64,000 bases of DNA from Planctomycetota bacterium. Its GTDB lineage: Bacteria > Planctomycetota > PLA2. The stretch covers positions 1 to 64,000 of the forward strand of contig JAJFFF010000047.1 in the NCBI GenBank assembly GCA_021776785.1. Direction: 5' to 3'. A program made the position numbers and the translations under genes. Positions within the stretch are counted from its first letter, which is position 1. Every line of letters begins with the position of its first letter. This document shows, in pieces, positions 37,068-43,904 of the stretch. The notes beneath the pieces are model-generated. The model did no database searches, was not told the origin of the DNA, and saw only the letters and a program-made list of their open reading frames with translations.

Positions 37068-38414
37068 ATGCCTGACGCCAAAGCCGAGACCGATCGCTTC
37101 ATGACGGAGGTGCGCAAGCGCAATCCGCACGAGGAAGAATTCCACCAAGCCGTCGAGGAAAGCGTTCGCTGGCTCATGCCGTTCGTCCTCGATCACGACG
37201 CCTATCGCAAGGCCCGCATTCTTGAGCGCATGACGGAGCCCGATCGCGTCATCCAATTCCGAGTCACGTGGCAAGACGACGACGGCGGCATCCGCTTCAA
37301 TCGCGCGTGGCGCGTCCAGTTCAACAACGCGATCGGCCCTTACAAGGGCGGGCTACGGTTCGACGAGAGCGTAAACCTCGGCATCCTCAAGTTCCTCGGC
37401 TTCGAGCAGACACTGAAGAACAGCTTGACGGGACTGCCGATGGGCGGCGCGAAGGGCGGCGCAAACTTTTCGCCGCGGGGCAAGTCCGACGACGAGGTCA
37501 TGCGCTTTTGCCACGCGCTCATGCTCGAACTACACCGCCACATCGGAGAGGACACGGACGTGCCGGCGGGCGACATCGGCGTGTCGCAGCGCGAGATCAG
37601 CTACTTGTTCGGCCAGTACAAGCGGCTCACCAATCGCTTCGTGGGCACGCTGACCGGCAAAGGAGTCGGGTTCGGTGGCAGCGCCGTGCGTACCGAGGCA
37701 ACCGGCTTCGGCGCGGTCATGTTTTTGCGCGACATGCTGGATCAGCACGACGACGGCCTCGACGGCAAGAAGGCTGCGGTTTCCGGATCGGGGAACGTGG
37801 CGCTTTACGCCATCGACATGCTCGGACAACTCGGCGCAAAAGTCGTCACGGCGTCCGATTCCGACGGGTTTATCCACGACCCCGACGGCATCGAGGGCGA
37901 GAAGCTTGCGTGGCTTAAAGAGTTGAAGGAGGAGCGTCGCGGCCGCATTCGCGAGTATGCCGAAGAGTTCGACGTCGAGTTCCACGAGGGCAGGGCCCCT
38001 TGGAACGTGCCCGTCGACCTCGCGCTGCCCTGCGCCACCCAAAACGAGTTGGACACGGACGCCGCGCAGGCGCTGATCGCAAACGGAGTATGCGCGGTTG
38101 TCGAGGGCGCGAACATGCCGTGTTCCACCGAGGCCATTCACGCGTTTCTCGAAAGCGACGTCCTGTTCGGTCCCGGCAAGGCGGCCAACGCGGGAGGCGT
38201 GGCCGTATCCGGACTCGAACAGAGTCAAAACGCGCAGCGGGTCTCGTGGGATCGAGAAGAGGTGTGCGAGCGCCTCAACGACATCATGGGTCGCGTCCAC
38301 GCCGCGTGCGTGGAGTACGGCAGCGGTTCCGGCCCCGTGAACTACGTCAAGGGCTCCAACATCGCCGGATTCAAACGCGTGGCCGACGCACTGCTCGCCT
38401 ACGGTGCGGTGTAA
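37068..38414 (+). CDS. gdhA: NADP-type glutamate dehydrogenase
   Basis: 448 residues, the usual size of hexameric bacterial GDH. IGPYKGGLRF and LTGLPMGGAKGG hold the glutamate-binding and catalytic lysines, PAGDIGV the catalytic Asp, and VSGSGNVALYAIDMLGQLG the dinucleotide-binding turn. SNAGG-like AANAGGVAVSGLEQSQNA and the length favour the NADP-dependent assimilatory enzyme that makes glutamate from 2-oxoglutarate and ammonium. GTG 37065 directly after the dps stop is an alternative start. Part of a dps-gdhA-mscS operon. Confidence 0.95.
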   Translation: MPDAKAETDRFMTEVRKRNPHEEEFHQAVEESVRWLMPFVLDHDAYRKARILERMTEPDRVIQFRVTWQDDDGGIRFNRAWRVQFNNAIGPYKGGLRFDESVNLGILKFLGFEQTLKNSLTGLPMGGAKGGANFSPRGKSDDEVMRFCHALMLELHRHIGEDTDVPAGDIGVSQREISYLFGQYKRLTNRFVGTLTGKGVGFGGSAVRTEATGFGAVMFLRDMLDQHDDGLDGKKAAVSGSGNVALYAIDMLGQLGAKVVTASDSDGFIHDPDGIEGEKLAWLKELKEERRGRIREYAEEFDVEFHEGRAPWNVPVDLALPCATQNELDTDAAQALIANGVCAVVEGANMPCSTEAIHAFLESDVLFGPGKAANAGGVAVSGLEQSQNAQRVSWDREEVCERLNDIMGRVHAACVEYGSGSGPVNYVKGSNIAGFKRVADALLAYGAV

Positions 38415-38417
38415 GCG

Positions 38418-39296
38418 ATGGGCGAACAATTGCGCGTCATCCTCGAACGGCTCAACGGGCTTTGGGTCTCGTTCTTAAAGCACCTGCCGCAGTTCCTGAT
38501 CGGCCTCGTCGTCATCGGTCTGACTTGGGCCGTGGCCCGGCTGCTCAGCGGAACGATCGTGAAGGCGCTTGCGCGGACACGCCTCCGACGCTCAATTCAC
38601 GATCTGCTCGCCAAGCTCGTTGCCGCAGTAATCTGGCTGGCGGGCATCATGGCTGCGGCCGTCATCGTGTTCCCGTCTTTGACGCCGGCGAAATTCTTCA
38701 CCGTCTTCGGTCTCAGCTCCGTCGCCATTGGCTTCGCGTTCAAAGACGTGTTCGAGAACTTCCTCGCGGGCGTCGTCATCTTGCTGCGCGACACAGTCGA
38801 GATCGGGGATGTCGTGAACATCGACGGCACTGTCGGGCGCGTCGAAAGCATCACCGTACGGGACACTCACATCCGCATGCTGGATGGCGAGCGCGTGGTG
38901 ATGCCGAATGCGCTGCTGTTCAAAAACCCGTTGCGCATCCTCACGGACCGAGACGTTCGGCGCGTAACGGTTGGCTGCGGCGTCGGGTACGGCGAGGACG
39001 TCGACAAGTCTCGCGATGTGATTCGTGAAGCGGTCGCCAGCGTCGAAAGCGTGTCCCGCGACGAACCGATCGAGGTTTTCGCGCGCGAGTTCGGGGCAAG
39101 CAGCATCGATTTCGAGGTGACGTGGTGGACAGGTTCGTCCCCGCTCGACGTACGCCAATCGCGCGACGAAGTCATCGCGGCCGTAAAAAACGCACTGGAC
39201 GAAGCGGGCATCGAAATCCCCTTCCCCTATCGAACCCTGACATTCAAGGAGCCGCTCGTAACCGAGCGAGCGCAGCCCGCGGAGGAGAGCGCGTAG
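38418..39296 (+). CDS. Small-conductance mechanosensitive channel (MscS family)
   Basis: 292 residues. Three membrane segments (FLIGLVVIGLTWAVARLL, LVAAVIWLAGIMAAAVIVF, then the pore helix SSVAIGFAFKDVFENFLAGV) and the beta domain motif FEVGD-like TVEIGDVVNIDGTVGRVESI, then VVMPNALLF, identify MscS. Such channels release solutes on hypo-osmotic shock. It starts 3 bp after gdhA, whose product makes the main osmolyte glutamate, so the pairing is sensible. Confidence 0.94.
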   Translation: MGEQLRVILERLNGLWVSFLKHLPQFLIGLVVIGLTWAVARLLSGTIVKALARTRLRRSIHDLLAKLVAAVIWLAGIMAAAVIVFPSLTPAKFFTVFGLSSVAIGFAFKDVFENFLAGVVILLRDTVEIGDVVNIDGTVGRVESITVRDTHIRMLDGERVVMPNALLFKNPLRILTDRDVRRVTVGCGVGYGEDVDKSRDVIREAVASVESVSRDEPIEVFAREFGASSIDFEVTWWTGSSPLDVRQSRDEVIAAVKNALDEAGIEIPFPYRTLTFKEPLVTERAQPAEESA

Positions 39297-39314
39297 CGCG
39301 GACGGTCCACGGAC

Positions 39315-39377
39315 GGGACTCAAACCCACGAAGCGATGCCTGCGGCATTGCTTCGCAAGGCGCCGGTAACTACAGGG
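39315..39377. repeat. 63-bp direct repeat, copy 1
   Basis: 59 of 63 bases match copy 2. It opens with GGGACTCAAACCCACGA, which on the minus strand looks like a tRNA T-arm (GGGTTTGAGTCCC). It then has a long hairpin: ACGAAGCGATGCC pairs with GGCATTGCTTCGC around a 3-nt loop. I could not fold a complete tRNA around it. Confidence 0.75.
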
Positions 39378-39466
39378 CTACGAACGCGCTTCGGAGATCG
39401 CCGGCTTGCGGGCCGTCATTTTGGCGTGTCGTCTTGCGGAATGGCCTCGTTCTTCGAACGCGGGGC

Positions 39467-39529
39467 GGGACCCGAACCCACGAAGCGATGCCTTCGGCAT
39501 TGCTTCGCAAGGCGCCAGTAACTACAGGG
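39467..39529. repeat. 63-bp direct repeat, copy 2
   Basis: Starts 152 bp after copy 1 and differs at four bases. Its T-arm-like part (minus strand GTGGG-TTCGGGT-CCCGC) pairs better than that of copy 1. No matching acceptor or anticodon arm is present. Confidence 0.75.
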
Positions 39530-39609
39530 GGCAGAGCCCCCTACGCCATCGCCTGCGCTCCGCTCCGGCGCTGGCTACCCCACAGAGGCCGCGGGTAGAA
39601 GTCCCTTAT

Positions 39610-39673
39610 GTTTATGGCCCAACAAGCCACCCACAACACGAGCTCCAACACCGTCAGGTGTTGGGCCATAAAC
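39610..39673. repeat. 15-bp perfect inverted repeat with nested hairpin
   Basis: GTTTATGGCCCAACA (39610-39624) and TGTTGGGCCATAAAC (39659-39673) are exact complements. Inside, CCAACACC-GTCA-GGTGTTGG (39645-39664) is an alternative perfect 8-bp hairpin that uses part of the right arm, so two exclusive folds exist. It is downstream of the tRNA gene on the minus strand. Confidence 0.7.
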
Positions 39674-39675
39674 AA

Positions 39676-39737
39676 CACTCTCGCCAAATAGAAAAAGACC
39701 CGGCATAAGCCGGGCCTTTTTCTATTTGGCGAGAGTG
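39676..39737 (-). terminator. 29-bp inverted repeat: tRNA-Asp trailer/terminator
   Basis: The left arm 39676-39704 and right arm 39709-39737 pair over 29 positions with one G-U and a 4-nt loop. The core GCCCGGC-TTAT-GCCGGGTC with flanking A and T runs is a standard terminator for the minus-strand tRNA gene. The outer part is unusual: the right arm is the last 11 bases of the tRNA (acceptor strand plus GCCA), so the distal arm is an inverted copy of the mature tRNA 3' end. Confidence 0.8.
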
Positions 39738-39804
39738 ACGGGACTCGAACCCGCGGCCTCTAGCTTGACAGGCTAGCGCTCTAAACCAACTGAGCTACAC
39801 CCCC
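39727..39804 (-). tRNA. tRNA-Asp (anticodon GTC)
   Basis: 78 nt including an encoded CCA. The parts are acceptor GGGGGTG with CACTCTC (two G-U pairs), D-arm GCTC/GAGC, anticodon arm CTAGC-CTGTCAA-GCTAG with anticodon GTC, T-arm GCGGG-TTCGAGT-CCCGT, discriminator G and CCA. G73 is the expected identity base for tRNA-Asp. A TTGACA/TAAACT promoter lies 31 bp upstream and a terminator begins within the 3' end. Confidence 0.95.
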
Positions 39805-39834
39805 GTAGGGTCGCCTTTTTGGGGCGAACTTCGA

Positions 39835-39863
39835 AGTTTAGGAGGCCCTCTCGGGTTGTCAAC
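39835..39863 (-). promoter_or_regulatory. Sigma-70-type promoter of tRNA-Asp
   Basis: On the minus strand TTGACA (39863-39858), a 17-bp spacer and TAAACT (39840-39835) make a near-consensus housekeeping promoter. Transcription would start about 25 nt before the tRNA's first base. Confidence 0.75.
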
Positions 39864-39933
39864 CTCTGACTGCTGGCGGCGCCGGGAAGTCCGCGCCCGG
39901 CGCGACTTTCGCCTCCGCCCCCCTCCACGAAGA

Positions 39934-39974
39934 AAGCGCCCGGCCCCGCGCTCTCGTTGCGGGATCGGGCGCTT
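39934..39974 (-). terminator. Terminator hairpin of the H1-like gene
   Basis: AAGCGCCCG pairs with CGGGCGCTT and CCCGC with GCGGG, 14 bp in all with a 2-nt internal loop. It is followed on the minus strand by CTTTCTTCG and begins 22 nt after the stop of the H1-like gene. Confidence 0.65.
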
Positions 39975-39996
39975 CTGCGGCTTGCTCTTTGGACCG

Positions 39997-40383
39997 TTAC
40001 CGGAGGTATTTGCGCAGGGCGTCTTCGAGGTGGTTCGTCAAGATGATCCCGAGGCTCTTCTCGGTCTCTCTCAAGAACTCCACCACGTCGCGCATCTTGC
40101 GCTTGCCCTTGAAGTCTTCGATCAACTTCGTGACTTGCTTCGACAGCTTGTCGATCGCAAACACCTCAGGGTGCGAATCACGCGACAGCTTCACGACCAA
40201 GCGCTCGCCGCGCATCGTGAGACCGCTCGCGCCCGTCGGCGCCGCCGACAGGATCGGGCCCACCGTACGCGTCGCCTTTGCGCGCGCCGTCTTGGTCGGC
40301 TTCTTCGCACGAACCTTCTTCGGAACTTTCACCTTGGTGCGGCTCTTCGCGCGCACGCGGGTCTTACTCGTCTTCGTCGCCAT
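39997..40383 (-). CDS. Histone H1-like basic DNA-binding-type protein
   Basis: 128 residues from ATG 40383. Residues 1-42 are a Lys/Arg/Thr/Ala tail (MATKTSKTRVRAKSRTKVKV, VRAKKPTKTARAKATR) like eukaryotic or bacterial H1-like tails. Residues about 55-128 form a globular helical part (KLSKQVTKLIEDFKGKRKMR, then EFLRETEKSLGIILTNH). Likely a nucleoid-associated protein. Alone, with its own terminator, and transcribed toward tRNA-Asp. Confidence 0.78.
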   Translation of the reverse strand: MATKTSKTRVRAKSRTKVKVPKKVRAKKPTKTARAKATRTVGPILSAAPTGASGLTMRGERLVVKLSRDSHPEVFAIDKLSKQVTKLIEDFKGKRKMRDVVEFLRETEKSLGIILTNHLEDALRKYLR

Positions 40384-40474
40384 GTACTGGTTTTCGGTAG
40401 GTTGGAGCGTCGGGTTAGCCGCGCGGTGTACCAAATAGAGACGGCGCTACGTCACGCGCGTAGGGTTGGCCGCG

Positions 40475-41872
40475 ATGCGGCGCGACCTCGGCATTTTGTT
40501 CTCGTTGGCGTGGCCCACAGCCGCGACGCAGGTCGGCATGCTGCTCTTCGGCATTGTCGATATCTGGATGCTCGGGCGCCTCGGTTCGACCGCCATCGCA
40601 GCGGCCGGACTCGCGGACGTCATCGGGTTCGGATCCCTCATTTTCGGGTTCGGCTTGGTGATGGGGATCGATCCCATCGTGACCCAGGCGCACGGCGCGG
40701 GAGGGACGGCCGCGCGCGCATCCGGCCTCGCCCTGCAACGCGGTTTAGTCCTCGCCGGACTGGTCTCGATCCCGATCGGACTGATCTGGCTGCAGGCCGA
40801 TACGCTGCTCCGCGTGTTCGGACAGTCCGAGCACATCGCTTCGTTGGGGTGGTCGTACTTAGCGGTTCAACTCCCGTCGATTCCGTTCATCTTGGCGTTC
40901 GCGGCGATGCGCCAGTACCTCCAAGGGCGCGAGATGATTTTCGTGCCGCTTGGCGTCGTCTTGTTCGGCAACGTGTGCAACGTCGCGTTCAACGAGGCGT
41001 TGATCTTCGGCAAGTTCGGCGCGCCCGAACTCGGCATCGTCGGCGCCGGTGTGGCGACGGGATTATCGCGCGTCGTGATCGCGCTCGGCCTGGTGGGCGT
41101 CATCGCGTGGCGCAGGCTGCACGCGGGGGCGTGGCAACCGTGGTCGCGCGCGAGCTTTCGCTGGTCAGGCCTCCGTGACGTCGGACGATTCGGTCTCGTG
41201 ATCGGTATCCAACTGTGCCTTGAGGTCTGGGCGTTTTCGGCGGCGACGGTGATGGCGGGAAGGATCGGCGAGAACGAAGCCGCCGCGCACGTCATCGCAC
41301 TCAAAGTGATTTCGCTTGTGTTCATGGTGCCGCTCGGCATCTCGATCGCCGCCGCGACGCGCGTCGGGAACTTACTCGGCGCCGGTCATCCCGCGCGCGC
41401 CCAACGCAGCGCGTGGATCGCGATCGGGTTTGCGGGCGTCATCATGTGCGTGAGCGCTTTTTTCTTCGTCGTCGGGCGCCATGTGCTCGGTGACATCTTC
41501 ACCGACGACCCGACGGTGCTCGCGCTGGCCGCGACGCTGTTCCCCATCGCGGCGGCGTTCCAGCTCTTTGACGGAACTCAAGTCGTCGGCGGCGGTGTGT
41601 TGCGCGGCATGGGAACACCGCGTCCGTCGGCTGTGTTCAACCTGATTGGATACTACGGCGTCGCGTTGCCGCTTGGGTACGTGCTCGCGTTTTGGGCGGA
41701 CTGGGGCCTGGTCGGCATCTGGACGGGCCTCGGGGCCGGCCTCGGCTTGGTCGCCATCGCGTTACTCGCGTGGATCGCCAAGCGCGGACCGGCCACCGTG
41801 ACCCAGCTCGCGATCAGTCCGCCTTCGGTGCGTTCGCCCGCGGCCCAGAAAACACGCGATCGAAGCGATTGA
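40475..41872 (+). CDS. MATE-family multidrug/Na+ efflux transporter
   Basis: 465 residues, 12 membrane segments in two homologous halves. Family features are SLAWPTAATQVGMLLFGIVD in segment 1, TAIAAAGLADVIGF, GIDPIVTQAHGAG, and in the second half AAATRVGNLLGAGHPARAQR. Exports cationic or toxic compounds with Na+ or H+. ATG 40475 is preferred; a TTG at 40466 adds three residues. The last 59 bp overlap the end of the convergent prenyltransferase-fold gene. Confidence 0.93.
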   Translation: MRRDLGILFSLAWPTAATQVGMLLFGIVDIWMLGRLGSTAIAAAGLADVIGFGSLIFGFGLVMGIDPIVTQAHGAGGTAARASGLALQRGLVLAGLVSIPIGLIWLQADTLLRVFGQSEHIASLGWSYLAVQLPSIPFILAFAAMRQYLQGREMIFVPLGVVLFGNVCNVAFNEALIFGKFGAPELGIVGAGVATGLSRVVIALGLVGVIAWRRLHAGAWQPWSRASFRWSGLRDVGRFGLVIGIQLCLEVWAFSAATVMAGRIGENEAAAHVIALKVISLVFMVPLGISIAAATRVGNLLGAGHPARAQRSAWIAIGFAGVIMCVSAFFFVVGRHVLGDIFTDDPTVLALAATLFPIAAAFQLFDGTQVVGGGVLRGMGTPRPSAVFNLIGYYGVALPLGYVLAFWADWGLVGIWTGLGAGLGLVAIALLAWIAKRGPATVTQLAISPPSVRSPAAQKTRDRSD

Positions 41873-43211
41873 CGACTTCGAGCGACATCGTCATCACAGC
41901 GGTCGCATACACGCGGCCGCCATCGTTGCCCCATGGTCCCGCCGGATCCCAGGAGCCGGCGTACACGCCGTCGTCGCGCTGGCCCGTACCCGCGGCCGCA
42001 GCCAACCGGTGACTCCAGTCGCGCCAATGGGCCCCGCCGATCTGAAACATCGCGAGGGTACCGAAGTACCAGTAGTACATATCGATCGAGCCGTTCTCGG
42101 TGTTCCATGCGGGCGCCAGCACGTTGCATCGGTTGGCGCCTTGGATAACCACGTGGCTCTTGGGGTTGAAGCTGCCACTAAACGCACGAATCATGAGGCC
42201 CGCCGCGGTCATGGCTTCGGTGCGCTCTCCCGGGAACCGATCCTGCATCCCCTCCGGGCGTGCGGCCCCACCGCCGGGATAGTTGTAGCCAACGCGCCCG
42301 GTCTTTTGATCCGTCATCTTTTCGACCCAAGTGCGCGCGCCCACGAAGTTCGCATCGTCGACCGCGAGCCCGGCGCTGCGCGCCGAGGTCAGCGCGATGA
42401 TCGCCCACGCACTGACCGACGTGTCATTCTCGCCGCCGCGCGGCATGTAACGCCACGCGAGGTACTGGTTGCGCGCGGACTCGATAAACTCGACCGCCTT
42501 CTTCGCCGCCGCGCGATAACGCGGGTCTTTCGTAATGAAGAGCGTTTCGCACAACGCCGTGGTCGCGATGCAGTGGTTGTAGATAAACGACTGCGAGGAA
42601 CGCGGCCCGATGCATCCGTCTTTTTCCTGCGCACGCACGAGGGCCTTCAGACCGTTCGTGACGTTGGCCGCGTACTTGTGGACGCCTTTTTTGCCATAGC
42701 CCGCACCCAGAAACGCCATCGTCGCCAGGCCGGTCACGCCGATGTTGAACAGCGCGCCGCCGCCATGTTGGTCCGCGTCCCAAAACCCGCTCTTGTCTTG
42801 GTTCTTGGCCAACCAGGTGAGGCCCGCGTCAATCGACTGGCGCGTCTTCAAGGCGCTCCGTCGTGTCTGCGGCGTGATCGCGCCGATTGAATTCGGACGG
42901 CGCCCGACGATCCGCCCCTTGGGGTTGACAAGCACGAGACGAGGTCGCCTCGGCGTGCCCTCCACCGAGACGTCGGGACGCAGCGCGCGGCGGGACGTGC
43001 GCTCGTAGATCGCTAACGCAGCACGATACGCTTTCTCCGCGGCGGGGAGATCGCCCCGGGCCCGGGCCAAATCACCCAATCGAATCTGCGCATCCATCGC
43101 AGCGCGCGCCAAGTTAAGCCGCGCCGTTTCCGCGCCGCGGTCAGCGTCCTCGCTCTGCGCAGGCGCGCCTGCTAACAAAACCAACAAGCCACACAACCAG
43201 AGACTGCGCAT
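41814..43211 (-). CDS. Exported prenyltransferase/terpene-cyclase-fold repeat protein
   Basis: 465 residues. ATG 43211 follows AAGGA by 8 nt and starts a signal peptide (MRSLWLCGLLVLLAGAPAQS). A short TPR-like helix pair follows (GDLPAAEKAYRAALAIYERT). From about residue 115 on are alpha/alpha-barrel repeats of the squalene-cyclase/prenyltransferase type: SIDAGLTWLAKNQDKSGFWD, GLKALVRAQEKDGCIG, IALTSARSAGLAVDDANF, PAGPWGNDGGRVYATAVMT. Such exported proteins are abundant in Planctomycetota; no DxDD catalytic motif is seen, so it is probably not a cyclase. Confidence 0.88.
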   Translation of the reverse strand: MRSLWLCGLLVLLAGAPAQSEDADRGAETARLNLARAAMDAQIRLGDLARARGDLPAAEKAYRAALAIYERTSRRALRPDVSVEGTPRRPRLVLVNPKGRIVGRRPNSIGAITPQTRRSALKTRQSIDAGLTWLAKNQDKSGFWDADQHGGGALFNIGVTGLATMAFLGAGYGKKGVHKYAANVTNGLKALVRAQEKDGCIGPRSSQSFIYNHCIATTALCETLFITKDPRYRAAAKKAVEFIESARNQYLAWRYMPRGGENDTSVSAWAIIALTSARSAGLAVDDANFVGARTWVEKMTDQKTGRVGYNYPGGGAARPEGMQDRFPGERTEAMTAAGLMIRAFSGSFNPKSHVVIQGANRCNVLAPAWNTENGSIDMYYWYFGTLAMFQIGGAHWRDWSHRLAAAAGTGQRDDGVYAGSWDPAGPWGNDGGRVYATAVMTMSLEVVNRFDRVFSGPRANAPKAD

Positions 43212-43366
43212 CGACCTATCCTTTCGCTGCCACGGACCCCAGGCCAGCTGCCGGGGGATCGCTGGCAATCAGAACCGAACATCGTTACCCGAATGGAACA
43301 ACGATGAGGGTGAAGCCACGGTTCGATCTTCGCGACCTTTTGGCAAAAACACGTAGACTCTGCGAC

Positions 43367-43810
43367 GTGACCAGCCAGCCGGAGGCCGCCGCGTGCGGCG
43401 CCGTGGTGCGCGCCGCGAGCCGCATCGTGAGCGAACTCAATGCCGTACTCAAGCCGTTCGGCCTCACGGAGCCCAGCTTCAACGTCTTGCGCATCCTCCG
43501 GGGCGGCCCCAAGCGCGGCCTTACCTGTGGGCAGATCGGTGGGCTTCTCGTTTCGCGCGGACCCGATGTCACGCGGCTGGTGGGTCGACTTGAGCGCGAA
43601 GGTCTTGTTGCGCGTCGTCGCAACCGCGACGATCGCCGCGTCGTACTCGTGACGATTCGACCGGCTGGCACCAAGCTCCTCACGGCACTCGACAAACCGG
43701 TCGCGATTGTGCTCGCCAGTTTTTGGGACGGCATCACCGATAGCGAGCGCGCACGCATCGTCAAGACACTCGCGCAACTCACGACGCGCAACGACTCGCA
43801 AGAGTCCTAA
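43367..43810 (+). CDS. MarR-family transcriptional regulator
   Basis: 147 residues from GTG 43367. The fold is helix (VVRAASRIVSELNAVLKPFG), then LTEPSFNVLRILRG, a winged helix with GQIGGLLVSRGPDVTRLVGR and LEREGLVARRRNRDDRRVVL. The D-x-R wing residues are intact. ATG 43304 is an alternative start adding 21 residues. It is divergent from the prenyltransferase-fold gene (155 bp apart), a plausible target. Confidence 0.9.
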   Translation: MTSQPEAAACGAVVRAASRIVSELNAVLKPFGLTEPSFNVLRILRGGPKRGLTCGQIGGLLVSRGPDVTRLVGRLEREGLVARRRNRDDRRVVLVTIRPAGTKLLTALDKPVAIVLASFWDGITDSERARIVKTLAQLTTRNDSQES

Positions 43811-43904
43811 AGTGCCCCGGACCCGAGTTGGTTGGATGGGCCCAGGGCTAGAGGACCATCTGCAGCTCTTTGTGCGGAAACTACAGACAGAAATTGTTTG
43901 GTGC

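Larger units (their letters stand above)
39297..39609. other. Non-coding stretch with 63-bp direct repeat
   Basis: No convincing gene. Frames reading through it (for example RTHEAMPSALLRKAPVTTG) arise from the repeat itself and are of the kind often mis-annotated at tRNA-like sequences. It holds the repeat copies at 39315 and 39467 and a GGGGGC-AGA-GCCCCC hairpin right after the second copy. Confidence 0.6.

Noticed and set aside
38000..39028. 342-codon frame across gdhA and the MscS gene
   Set aside because: Shadow of two well-identified enzymes.
39315..39529. tRNA or tRNA-Sec gene in the 63-bp repeats
   Set aside because: Only a T-arm-like part and one hairpin fit; no acceptor stem or TCA anticodon arm forms.
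39122..39598. Frame encoding RTHEAMPSALLRKAPVTTG-like text
   Set aside because: Produced by the 63-bp repeat and tRNA-like sequence; such ORFs are common artefacts beside tRNA-like DNA.
39856..41178. 440-codon plus-strand frame over the H1-like and MATE genes
   Set aside because: Shadow frame without domains; it covers the terminator and two real genes.
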